A stretch of DNA of 25,876 nucleotides, from NCBI GenBank assembly GCA_943324415.2, contig CALPLN020000007.1, positions 1 through 25,876 of the forward strand. The letters run 5' to 3'. The notes beneath the pieces were generated by a model. That model made no database searches and had not been told where the DNA came from. It was given only the letters and a program-made list of their open reading frames with translations. The stretch comes from Sediminibacterium ginsengisoli. Lineage in GTDB: Bacteria; Bacteroidota; Bacteroidia; Chitinophagales; Chitinophagaceae. A program made the position numbers and the translations under genes. Below are positions 1 through 6,529 of the stretch, in pieces (within the stretch, counting starts at the first letter, position 1; each line of letters starts with the position of its first letter).

Positions 1-1404
1 GTCTATTTAAAAAACAAAATTTACACGATGCCTCAGTTTTTAAAAACGAGGTACAATGAAACGGTAGCTATGATTATGGCCATCTTCTGGCTCTTCTTAT
101 ACATTTTCGTAAATCTTACGTCTATTTTATACCTAGGTGCAATAGCCATTAATAATTTAACGGGGGGCACACATTTTCATTTAATCATGATTGGTTTAGC
201 TGTCTTTGCTTTGTTCATTACACTAGGTGGTATGAAAGTAATAGGCTACACAGATGTATTCCAAGTATTGATTTTAACAATAGGCGGCTTAATCACCTCT
301 TATATTGCGTTAACAGTAGTCAGTGAACAATTTGGAATGGGTAAGGATATGATTGCAGGCTTCAAACATCTAATGAAAGCGGCGCCAGACCATTTTAAAA
401 TGATATTCGATAAGCCGGGTCCTGGATCAACACAAAAAGAAATCGAAGATTATTCAAGTCTTCCAGGGATGGCCATGATGGTGGCGGGTATATGGATAGC
501 ACACTTAAATTATTGGGGATGTAATCAATATATCACACAAAGAGCATTGGGCGCAGATTTAAAAACAGCAAGAACAGGTATTTTATTTGCAGCGTTTTTG
601 AAATTAATGATGCCAATACTAGTGGTTGTTCCAGGTATTGCAGCCTATGTGTTGTATCAAAACGGAGGTTTGCAAACACAGATGATGACCAATGGAGCAT
701 TGAACCAAGACAACGCCTACTCGGCGGTGGTTGGATTTTTGCCAGTTGGCCTAAAAGGCTTGTCTATGGCAGCTTTGACAGCGGCTATTGTGGCATCATT
801 GGCAGGCAAAGCAAATAGTATTTCTACTATTTATTCATTAGACATTTATAAAAAGTATATCAATAAAGACGCAAGTGATACAAAAATAGTCACCACCGGA
901 AGAGTGATCATTATTCTTTCATTGTTGATTGCAATTGTAATCAACTGGAAAGACACATTGGGTATTGGAGGCAAGGGTGGATTTGAGTTTATCCAAAAAT
1001 ATACAGGCTATATTTCTCCAGCGATCTTCCCTGTATTCCTCTTAGGTTTTTTCTGGAAAAGAGCTACCTCAAAAGCGGCCATCACAGGTATCTTTTTAGG
1101 TGTTTTGCTTTCCATCATTTTTGATAAATTCTTACCTGGATGGATGGGGAATGAGACCTTATTGTATACTGCTTATCCGACCGCATCGGGTAGTTTTGAA
1201 ATTCCTTATTTAATCCAAATGGGATGGGTGTTTTGCTTCACTACTTTAGCAATTATCATTGTTAGCTTATTAGATGTGAAAGGACAAAAACACGAGAATG
1301 AAATCACCGAAGATAAAGGACAGTTTAAATTGTCCAATGCCCATTTAGCAATGGTGGTATTGGTTTTGGGCGTGGTGATTGCGCTATATATAAAATTCTG
1401 GTAG
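1..1404 (+). CDS. Sodium/sugar symporter (SSS family, vSGLT-like), 5' end cut by window
   Basis: Secondary transporter of the inner membrane, expected to couple Na+ entry to uptake of a sugar or related solute. The reading frame is open to base 1 (visible residues VYLKNKIYT before the Met at base 28), so the true start lies outside; about 467 residues remain of a family near 540. It resembles Vibrio SGLT along its length: IYTMPQF near the visible N-terminus, YIFVNLTSILYLG, NYWGCNQYITQR (about residues 170-181), FLKL with the Lys at 201 (sugar-site Lys in vSGLT), AAIVASLAGKANSIST (261-276, sodium-site helix; Ser266 matches the key sodium Ser of vSGLT, while its neighbour is Ala), then QKYTG and LLGFFWKR. 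Many hydrophobic helices follow to the C-terminus. The substrate cannot be decided from the sequence. The gene converges with the next gene 20 bases away. Confidence 0.9.
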   Translation, partial: VYLKNKIYTMPQFLKTRYNETVAMIMAIFWLFLYIFVNLTSILYLGAIAINNLTGGTHFHLIMIGLAVFALFITLGGMKVIGYTDVFQVLILTIGGLITSYIALTVVSEQFGMGKDMIAGFKHLMKAAPDHFKMIFDKPGPGSTQKEIEDYSSLPGMAMMVAGIWIAHLNYWGCNQYITQRALGADLKTARTGILFAAFLKLMMPILVVVPGIAAYVLYQNGGLQTQMMTNGALNQDNAYSAVVGFLPVGLKGLSMAALTAAIVASLAGKANSISTIYSLDIYKKYINKDASDTKIVTTGRVIIILSLLIAIVINWKDTLGIGGKGGFEFIQKYTGYISPAIFPVFLLGFFWKRATSKAAITGIFLGVLLSIIFDKFLPGWMGNETLLYTAYPTASGSFEIPYLIQMGWVFCFTTLAIIIVSLLDVKGQKHENEITEDKGQFKLSNAHLAMVVLVLGVVIALYIKFW

Positions 1405-1423
1405 GAACTTTTTTGTAGTACGA

Positions 1424-1852
1424 TTAAAAAAGTTGAAGACTAAAATGTCCTATGGAAGTAAAAAGGGCACATCGGATTAGTACGCCTAAGCTACACCAAA
1501 AGACCATCTTATTGGTTGGTACATTAAAACCAACACCGATGCCTATGCTTATTGGCGCCCCTACCGTCATGGTACCCAATAAACCAAGTCCAATTACGCC
1601 ATATTTTTCCCAGATTTTCAATACAAATCCTGGTTCTTTTTTGTGCTTCGCTACTTTATTTTTTCTGACCTTATTCACCAAGGACTTAATCAAATCACCT
1701 AAATAGGCAGCTACAAAAACACCCATCAAGCCACCTGTAAGGCTAGCAAGGAATATGATGATTGGCGAAAGGCCAAATGCAAACCCGGCAGGAATAGCAG
1801 CATAAATTTCAAAAGTGGCAAGGCCAGCTACCGTTAGGATTTTATAAAACAT
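1424..1852 (-). CDS. Small multi-pass membrane protein, small multidrug export family-like
   Basis: A 142-residue integral membrane protein. It has a hydrophobic N-terminal half (IPAGFAFGLSPIIIFLASLTGG, then a further helix to about residue 55), a basic cytoplasmic loop rich in Lys and Arg (about 56-75), and two further helices (GVIGLGLLGTMTVGAPISIGIGVGF and VFWCSLGVLIRCALFTSIGHF). The Gly/Pro-rich helices with an APISIGIG segment resemble the putative small multidrug export protein family (Pfam Sm_multidrug_ex). The drug-export role of that family is itself weakly supported, so the name describes similarity only. It starts at the ATG at 1852, shortly downstream of the terminator of the CDGSH gene, so it should have its own promoter between 1853 and 1894. 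It converges with the symporter gene. Confidence 0.6.
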   Translation of the reverse strand: MFYKILTVAGLATFEIYAAIPAGFAFGLSPIIIFLASLTGGLMGVFVAAYLGDLIKSLVNKVRKNKVAKHKKEPGFVLKIWEKYGVIGLGLLGTMTVGAPISIGIGVGFNVPTNKMVFWCSLGVLIRCALFTSIGHFSLQLF

Positions 1853-1894
1853 AGGGTGGATTTGAAATGCAAAGCTAATGCTAAAAATTGCATA

Positions 1895-1924
1895 AAAAAG
1901 GGACTAATGAATTAGTCCCTTTTT
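1895..1924 (-). terminator. Rho-independent terminator of the CDGSH gene
   Basis: A near-perfect palindrome in which 14 bases (1895-1908, five A, GGG, ACTAAT) pair with 1911-1924, flanked by A and T runs. On the minus strand it lies 27 bases past the CDGSH stop codon and ends in a U-run, as expected for an intrinsic terminator. The symmetry makes it potentially bidirectional, but no plus-strand gene precedes it directly. Confidence 0.8.
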
Positions 1925-1951
1925 AGGTCAGTGTATCCAATAAAGTGTTGA

Positions 1952-2191
1952 TTATACTTTTTTTGGAGGCAATGCAAATGCAGTTGCTTGGTGCTCGAAC
2001 TGACCATTGTGCGCTCCATCACAAAATGGTTTGTTCTTACTTAGTCCACATCTACATAAACCTAGTACAGTTCTTCCGCCTAGGTCATAATTATTTCCTT
2101 CTCTATCTACAATGGTAAAGTCTCCTTCGATTTTCAAAGACCCATTGTTATTTACGGTGATTTTAGTTGACATCGTGTATGTTTTATTCAT
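1952..2191 (-). CDS. CDGSH-type iron-sulfur domain protein
   Basis: A 79-residue soluble protein with one CDGSH domain, predicted to bind a [2Fe-2S] cluster through three Cys and one His. The motif CRCGLSKNKPFCDGAH (about residues 46-61) fits C-x-C-x2-S-x3-P-x-C-D-G-[AS]-H exactly. The N-terminal part (ITVNNNGSLKIEGDFTIVDREGNNYDLGGR) is the usual beta-rich lead-in seen in short bacterial versions. The general role is redox or cluster transfer; no partner is evident here. The first ATG is at 2191, with a second possible start at 2173 (MSTKITV) that would trim six residues; there is no clear ribosome binding site to decide. It lies just downstream of the phosphodiesterase gene on the same strand (17 bases), so the two may be co-transcribed, and it ends at the strong hairpin at 1895-1924. 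Confidence 0.85.
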   Translation of the reverse strand: MNKTYTMSTKITVNNNGSLKIEGDFTIVDREGNNYDLGGRTVLGLCRCGLSKNKPFCDGAHNGQFEHQATAFALPPKKV

Positions 2192-2208
2192 TTAAAGGTA
2201 TTGCATTT

Positions 2209-3165
2209 TTAATTGAGTTCAATCGCTACAGCCTGAGAGGGGTAGTCTATTTTTAAACCAATTTGATTGGCTGCCTGAATTTCTCGTTTAATCTTTGTGT
2301 CACAATCTCCACAAGGTTTTAGATGTGTCACAAACAAATTCGTGTTTTTTAAATTTCCATTTGATAGCTGATTCAATTTGGTCATTTCTTCCATAAAAAG
2401 CTTAGGTGTGAGATGTCCAAATAAGGCTGATTCAGGAATGCTATTGTCAAAAGACACTTCTATAAAAAGCGCTTTTAGTTGATTTTTAATCACCAATGGG
2501 GCAATTGTCTGCCATAATTGGGCTAATTGCTTGCTTTTTTCAACAGTATCAGCACCAGTATCTCCAAGATACAAGACATAGCTATCTTGGTTTCTTACAA
2601 GAAAAGCGGTACTCTCATAAGGCTTGACATGGCTTAAAACAAAAGGGGTTACCCATAATCCCGTATTCTCAACAGGGATTTCAATGGAAGGTGTTAAGGT
2701 TTTGTAGGCATATTTTTTTAAGATAGGCGCTTCTCCCTCATTTCCAAAATTCGCCCAAGCAGACCAAGTGAAGTAATTTTTTTTGAATACTTCTAGTACC
2801 GAAGCAAGGCCATATAAATTTTTTGCTTTGTCATTTGGGGAGTTCATGATCAAGCCAGCTGTATGATCCAAGTGCGCATGAGAAATAAAATAACTATTGA
2901 TTTGCTTTTGTTGGATTAAGCTTGGATTAGATGTATTGAATAATTTTTTCTCCGCAGCTAATTCAAGCCCTTTATAAATCGTCCCCGCATCTAAACAAAT
3001 AAATTGGTCACTACCACTCGCTGAAACGAGGTATGCCGATAAATTGGATTCGTCTAAACCGCCCTTCACACCTAGGGGAATGACTTTAAATCCATTTTTG
3101 GATTGGCTATTGACTGAGACGAAACAAATAAAAAAATAAATAAAAAATAAAATGCACTTTTTCAT
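2209..3165 (-). CDS. Exported class II 3',5'-cyclic-nucleotide phosphodiesterase (MBL fold)
   Basis: Predicted to hydrolyse cAMP (or cGMP) to the 5'-nucleotide. The fold is a metallo-beta-lactamase type with SHAHLDHTAG (metal-binding HxHxDH), LYLGDTGAD (bridging Asp), VLSHVKP, FGHLTP and VTHLKP (further metal His positions), the layout of class II phosphodiesterases such as yeast PDE1 and Vibrio CpdP. Residues 1-20 form a signal peptide (KKCILFFIYFFICFVSVNS) without a lipobox, so the enzyme should act in the periplasm. I use the ATG at 3165; the frame also offers an upstream TTG at 3171, but MKKC is the natural start of the signal peptide. A candidate -7 box (TATATTGT) lies on the minus strand at 3190-3197. 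It is noteworthy that an adenylate cyclase is encoded about 7 kb away, although the two would act in different compartments. Confidence 0.85.
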   Translation of the reverse strand: MKKCILFFIYFFICFVSVNSQSKNGFKVIPLGVKGGLDESNLSAYLVSASGSDQFICLDAGTIYKGLELAAEKKLFNTSNPSLIQQKQINSYFISHAHLDHTAGLIMNSPNDKAKNLYGLASVLEVFKKNYFTWSAWANFGNEGEAPILKKYAYKTLTPSIEIPVENTGLWVTPFVLSHVKPYESTAFLVRNQDSYVLYLGDTGADTVEKSKQLAQLWQTIAPLVIKNQLKALFIEVSFDNSIPESALFGHLTPKLFMEEMTKLNQLSNGNLKNTNLFVTHLKPCGDCDTKIKREIQAANQIGLKIDYPSQAVAIELN

Positions 3166-3378
3166 AATCAAGTTTATCAGATGTAGTTACAATATATGAC
3201 TTATAAAAAGCATATGAAATCCTTCTTGATTGATTTTGTTTAAGTTTAAATCGTAAAAAATGAATTCCGCTTCAATATTCATTAAAAATAATGAAAAAGG
3301 GCTATTTTTAAAAAACAAATCAACTGCCGAACTTTTGCCTCCCCAAGGTTTCTGCATATCAAATTTGAAAAATTTTAT

Positions 3379-5367
3379 ATGCGCTTTAAAATATTATTTC
3401 CCTTTTTCTTGTCAAGCCTATTTTGGGCAGGTCCATCACCAATTTATTCACAAGCTATAGTTAAAGAAGATTATACGGCAGCATTGATGAAAATTGGGAT
3501 TAAAGACGTTGACGGTGATTTTTCAAAGATAAATACAATCCATATCATTAAAATTTGGGATAGTTTAAATAAAAACCATCACAATACCATTTATGATAAA
3601 CTTCCGGCAAAAGAGTGGCAGCGAATACTCACAAAAAGATATCAGTTAGCCATTCAAAATAAAGATGATGCATTAAGATTTAAAATTGCTTTGCCATTGT
3701 CATTTATTTGTCACACTAGGTCGGCTTTTATAGAAGGACTGCCAGTGTTGAATTATTTATATGAAAATAAATCAAGATTAAATAAAGAGGCCTATAAAAG
3801 TGTATTGATTAAATTGGAAGAAGAGTATCGTTTTTATAACCGGATGGATCAGGTTTTAATCATCAGAAACGAAAGGATTGAAAATGGCTTTATTAAAACA
3901 TTTTGGGAAATTTATGCCTCTTGTGGTTTGTATGAAGAAGCAATTAACGATTATAAATTATTTGAGCCACTGCCTCAAGAATATTCAAGAAGTCGTTTAA
4001 CTTACTATTTAAGATTAGGTGATCTATTTTTTGAAGCAAAAAAAATAGACAGTGCCGAAAAATACTTTCGTATCGGGCTAGCCGAAACGGAAATATTTCT
4101 TAAAATGATTGATTCAAAAAAAATCAAGGAAGAAGGAAATTTTTTATACTGGAAAGGATGGTTCAATGGCTTAATTGCAAACTGTTTAATTGAGAAAGGT
4201 GAATATACGTCCGCCAAAAAACTACTAACCTATTTTTTGAGTTTAAGCACTGGAGAATATAGACTAAATAGTTTAATCCCATTAAGCGTATGTTATATCC
4301 AAACCGGAGAACTTCAAAAAGCAAAGTTATGCATCGATAGTGTTGCTTATTATATTGCCGGAAGAACCATTGGGAAAGTGGAAGTAAAATATTTTAAAAT
4401 CAATTCTGACTATTATCATGCATTAGGCAAGAACGATTCTGCGTTTTTTTATTTACAAGCCTATAATCGTTATAACGAATCAGCCACTACCAATATATTA
4501 AAAAATCAATCTTCTTTACTTACTGCTAAAATGGAGATAGAGAAACGCAGAAAAGAATTGGTATTGACGCAAAATGAATTGGTAGAGACGAAGTTGTCTT
4601 CAAGTATACAAGAGGGACAACTGTATTTATCGATCGCTGGATTGATTTCATTTTCAATTATCATATTATTAGTTTTAAGAAACCTGAAACAAAATGAAAA
4701 GAGTAAAAAGTTAATTGAATCTAAAAATAGTTTACTAGAAATTTATGCAGAAAATAATCTAAAAAAGAGTCAATACAATGAGCAATTAATAAAAGAACTG
4801 CATCATCGAGTTAAAAATAATTTGCAAAATATTTACAGCTTATTGAATATTCAAAAAAGAAGAATTGAAGACAAGGAGACTATAGAGTTTGTTACCTCAA
4901 TCCAGAACCGCATCAATTCGATGGCTATCGTACATGAAAGCTTGTATACAGAAAGTGATATTGAATTACTTGATTTCAAGACCTATACTATTAAGTTAGT
5001 GGAACATCTTTATCAATCATTTCAAAACGAAGGCCAATTGATTCATTTTGTCTACGAGATTGATACAGTTCAGATTCCATTAGAAAAAATTATATTAATT
5101 GGACTTATTATTAATGAGACAGTATCAAATGTTTTCAAACATGCAACTTCGGAATCAAAACCGACGATACTCACAATACAATTAAAGGTTGTAGATCAAA
5201 GTTGCACATTAAATATCATTGACGATGGCCCTGGATTTATTTTAGATGGAGTTAGGACAAATAGCCTAGGTTTAAAAATAATACAAACTATGGCACAACA
5301 ATTATCGGCAAAATATACAATCGAACATCATCAAGGTGTAACACATACAATTAGTTTCAGTATATAA
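3379..5367 (+). CDS. Sensor histidine kinase, exported TPR-like region plus HisKA_2 kinase
   Basis: A 662-residue membrane sensor kinase, the first gene of a two-component pair. Residues 1-24 form a signal peptide (FPFFLSSLFWAGPSPIYSQ). About 60-380 is helical and repeat-like, with TPR-type stretches such as LGDLFFEAKKIDSAEKYFRIGL and SVCYIQTGELQKAKLCID, expected in the periplasm. A coiled-coil segment follows (about 385-412), then one membrane helix (415-436). The kinase core is of the HisKA_2 type: KELHHRVKNNLQNIYSLL with the phospho-acceptor His most likely at 475, N-box INETVSNVFKHA (Asn584 region), G1 box DDGPGF (615-620) and G2 SLGLKI near 630. There is no receiver domain. The regulator gene starts 4 bases after the stop. 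The signal sensed is unknown. The ATG at 3379 is chosen because it opens the signal peptide; a short ORF at 3260-3460 in another frame looks spurious. Confidence 0.9.
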   Translation: MRFKILFPFFLSSLFWAGPSPIYSQAIVKEDYTAALMKIGIKDVDGDFSKINTIHIIKIWDSLNKNHHNTIYDKLPAKEWQRILTKRYQLAIQNKDDALRFKIALPLSFICHTRSAFIEGLPVLNYLYENKSRLNKEAYKSVLIKLEEEYRFYNRMDQVLIIRNERIENGFIKTFWEIYASCGLYEEAINDYKLFEPLPQEYSRSRLTYYLRLGDLFFEAKKIDSAEKYFRIGLAETEIFLKMIDSKKIKEEGNFLYWKGWFNGLIANCLIEKGEYTSAKKLLTYFLSLSTGEYRLNSLIPLSVCYIQTGELQKAKLCIDSVAYYIAGRTIGKVEVKYFKINSDYYHALGKNDSAFFYLQAYNRYNESATTNILKNQSSLLTAKMEIEKRRKELVLTQNELVETKLSSSIQEGQLYLSIAGLISFSIIILLVLRNLKQNEKSKKLIESKNSLLEIYAENNLKKSQYNEQLIKELHHRVKNNLQNIYSLLNIQKRRIEDKETIEFVTSIQNRINSMAIVHESLYTESDIELLDFKTYTIKLVEHLYQSFQNEGQLIHFVYEIDTVQIPLEKIILIGLIINETVSNVFKHATSESKPTILTIQLKVVDQSCTLNIIDDGPGFILDGVRTNSLGLKIIQTMAQQLSAKYTIEHHQGVTHTISFSI

Positions 5368-5371
5368 TATT

Positions 5372-5965
5372 ATGAAAGAAAAAAAAATATTAATCTTAGA
5401 AGACGAGCTTTTACAGGCGCTTGATTTGAGCGAGTTTCTTAAAAAAGAAGGTTATAATACAGCTATCGTCGATAATTTTGAAGATGGCATTAAAGCCGTT
5501 GTCGAGTTCGACCCACAACTAATTATTTGTGATATTAATTTAAAGCATGATAAAACCGGTATTGATTTTGCAAAAAATACCAATACCATTAAGCCAAATA
5601 TAGAAATTATTTTTATTACTGCAGTGACAAAAAGCGATACTATCATTGAAGCCCAGGAGGCAGATCCATTAAATTATATTGTTAAGCCATGGAAAGAAGA
5701 ACAAGTTATGGTAACTGTCCAAATGGCGTTTAATTATATTCTTAGTAAACACAAGCAAAATTCAGTTATTGAAACTTTAACGATGTCAGAGTATAAAATA
5801 TTAAAATTAATTGCCAAACAAATGAGCAGTAAAGAAATAGCAAAGATTCTTTTTATTTCCGAAAAGACCGTTAAAAACCATCGACATAATATCATTCAAA
5901 AATTAAATCTAACGAACGAAAAAAATAGTTTACTTAAATGGGCTGCCAATAATACGGAGATATAA
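5372..5965 (+). CDS. Response regulator, receiver plus LuxR/NarL-type HTH
   Basis: A 197-residue transcription regulator and partner of the kinase just upstream. The receiver domain spans about 1-125, with acidic pocket Glu10/Asp11/Glu12, phospho-acceptor Asp54 (LIICDINL), Thr83 (FITAV) and Lys105 (YIVKPW), so all active-site residues are present. The C-terminal HTH (about 133-190) has the LuxR signature LTMSEYKILKLIAKQMSSKEIAKILFISEKTVKNHRHNI. It follows the kinase by 4 bases, indicating one transcript. No terminator is evident after the stop; the next stretch is the structured leader candidate at 6024-6137. The target genes are unknown, and the adjacent 70-residue ORF is one possibility. 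Confidence 0.92.
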   Translation: MKEKKILILEDELLQALDLSEFLKKEGYNTAIVDNFEDGIKAVVEFDPQLIICDINLKHDKTGIDFAKNTNTIKPNIEIIFITAVTKSDTIIEAQEADPLNYIVKPWKEEQVMVTVQMAFNYILSKHKQNSVIETLTMSEYKILKLIAKQMSSKEIAKILFISEKTVKNHRHNIIQKLNLTNEKNSLLKWAANNTEI

Positions 5966-6013
5966 TTTTAAAAAATGAGCCTTAGGGTCTATATCCACCA
6001 CCATAACTTAAAA

Positions 6014-6021
6014 TACATTTG
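6014..6021 (+). promoter_or_regulatory. Candidate -7 box for the structured leader transcript
   Basis: TACATTTG matches the Bacteroidota -7 consensus TAnnTTTG exactly. Transcription would begin about 12 bases after its first T, near base 6026, which coincides with the 5' base of the closing stem of the leader RNA. No good -33 TTG is visible about 20 bases upstream, so the promoter may be weak or need an activator. Confidence 0.45.
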
Positions 6022-6023
6022 TA

Positions 6024-6137
6024 ATAGAATTTGGATTTTAGCTAAATTCTACCCTATTTCAAGAAATAGGGTTTCAGACCTTATACCTGTTCTCGGGGGG
6101 GAGCAGGTATATGTAGTCTGTAACATTAAAATTCTAT
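6024..6137 (+). promoter_or_regulatory. Structured leader RNA candidate with alternative start-codon pairing
   Basis: Three pairing elements are visible. Hairpin P2: 6051-6060 (ACCCTATTTC) pairs perfectly with 6063-6072. Hairpin P3: CAGAC 6075-6079 with GTCTG 6116-6120, TATACCTG 6082-6089 with CAGGTATA 6104-6111, and CTC with GAG around a six-G loop at 6095-6100. P1: ATAGAATTT 6024-6032 pairs over nine bases with AAATTCTAT 6129-6137, which takes in the first two bases of the ATG at 6136. The same 5' strand can instead pair eight bases with AAATTCTA at 6044-6051, which would free the start codon. Two mutually exclusive pairings of this kind are typical of translational switches. I recognise no known riboswitch family. 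It could also be a stand-alone small RNA. Confidence 0.5.
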
Positions 6138-6348
6138 GAAAACTAAGACCAAGTTATTTTTAATTTACTTATACGCTTGCGCGGTCGCGTCCCTGCTTTC
6201 TATTTTAGACACCAAGCAGATAATGAGTTACAGAACATTCATTATTGATTTTTTCTTGTCATCCATAGCCATTTGGGGCGTTTCGGTATTGGTTTTCTTC
6301 GCCGTTTCCTATCTCTATCAAACGATACGATCTTATTGGAAGCAATAA
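6136..6348 (+). CDS. Possible 70-residue two-helix membrane peptide
   Basis: Not a recognised family. The ORF encodes a Lys-rich N-terminus (MKTKTK), a hydrophobic helix (LFLIYLYACAVASLLSIL, about 7-24), a short polar loop (DTKQIMSYR) and a second long helix (IIDFFLSSIAIWGVSVLVFFAVSYLY, about 36-61), ending YQTIRSYWKQ. A positive N-terminus and two well-placed helices are what a real small inner-membrane protein would look like. The start codon lies at the 3' strand of the leader structure at 6024-6137, which favours a translated ORF. Length and lack of recognised homology leave real doubt. A 65-residue ORF at 6273-6470 overlapping its end in another frame is treated as spurious. Confidence 0.45.
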   Translation: MKTKTKLFLIYLYACAVASLLSILDTKQIMSYRTFIIDFFLSSIAIWGVSVLVFFAVSYLYQTIRSYWKQ

Positions 6349-6423
6349 GCAGCTTGCACAATCTATTTTTAGCTGTAAGATTAAGCGCTAATATTGGCTC
6401 TTTTTCCCTGAATCTTTTAAAAA

Positions 6424-6452
6424 TATGTTCCTATTTGCCCATTTGGAACATA
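6424..6452. promoter_or_regulatory. Inverted-repeat operator, copy 1
   Basis: TGTTCC (6426-6431) and GGAACA (6445-6450) are perfect inverted halves with a 13-base spacer; here the symmetry extends to TATGTTCC/GGAACATA. Three more copies with the same halves and spacer are in this window. The repeat ends 79 bases before the ATG of the SpoIIE sensor gene, and the -7-like box at 6492 begins after 41 intervening bases. Its position upstream of the promoter suggests an activator site. Confidence 0.75.
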
Positions 6453-6491
6453 TTGAATAACACGCCATAAGTGAATTGATAAGGTAGAATG

Positions 6492-6499
6492 TAAATTGA
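6492..6499 (+). promoter_or_regulatory. -7-like box of the partner-switch operon
   Basis: TAAATTGA, a partial match to TAnnTTTG, begins after exactly 41 bases from operator copy 1 and lies 38 bases before the start codon at 6530. The support is the identical spacing in the other operator-linked promoters. No -33 TTG is visible at the right place, as in many activator-dependent promoters. Confidence 0.6.
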
Positions 6500-6529
6500 A
6501 CATTCTTAATCCTATTCAAATCCCAATCC

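Larger units (their letters stand above)
6349..6529. other. Intergenic region upstream of the partner-switch operon
   Basis: No convincing gene or intrinsic terminator is seen here. The region holds the first TGTTCC-N13-GGAACA inverted repeat (6426-6450, listed separately) and its associated -7-like box at 6492-6499. Together with 5966-6135 it makes up the non-coding part of the 564 bases between the response regulator and the sensor phosphatase. Confidence 0.6.

Noticed and set aside
1406..1434. AT-only hairpin (AACTTTTTT with AAAAAAGTT) between the first two convergent genes
   Set aside because: Weak stem, no following T-run, and it overlaps the end of the minus-strand gene; not convincing as a terminator.
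3163..3171. Upstream TTG start for the phosphodiesterase gene at 3171
   Set aside because: It adds only two residues before the ATG at 3165, which begins a standard signal peptide; TTG starts are rarer and no ribosome binding site favours it.
3260..3460. A 66-residue ORF just upstream of and overlapping the sensor kinase gene
   Set aside because: No recognisable signal or helix pattern, and its second half is the kinase signal peptide region read in another frame.
6024..6137. A small non-autonomous mobile element bounded by the terminal inverted repeats
   Set aside because: No target-site duplication is visible next to the ends and no second copy is present in the window; the link to a start codon and a -7 box fits a leader RNA better. 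A genome-wide copy search could still revive this idea.
6024..6137. 6S RNA
   Set aside because: 6S RNA is one long rod with a central bubble; here two separate hairpins branch inside the closing stem.
6426..6450. The inverted repeats as CRP, LexA or sigma-54 sites
   Set aside because: CRP has TGTGA-N6-TCACA, LexA sites have much shorter spacers, and sigma-54 promoters are not palindromic; none fits halves of six bases with a 13-base spacer.
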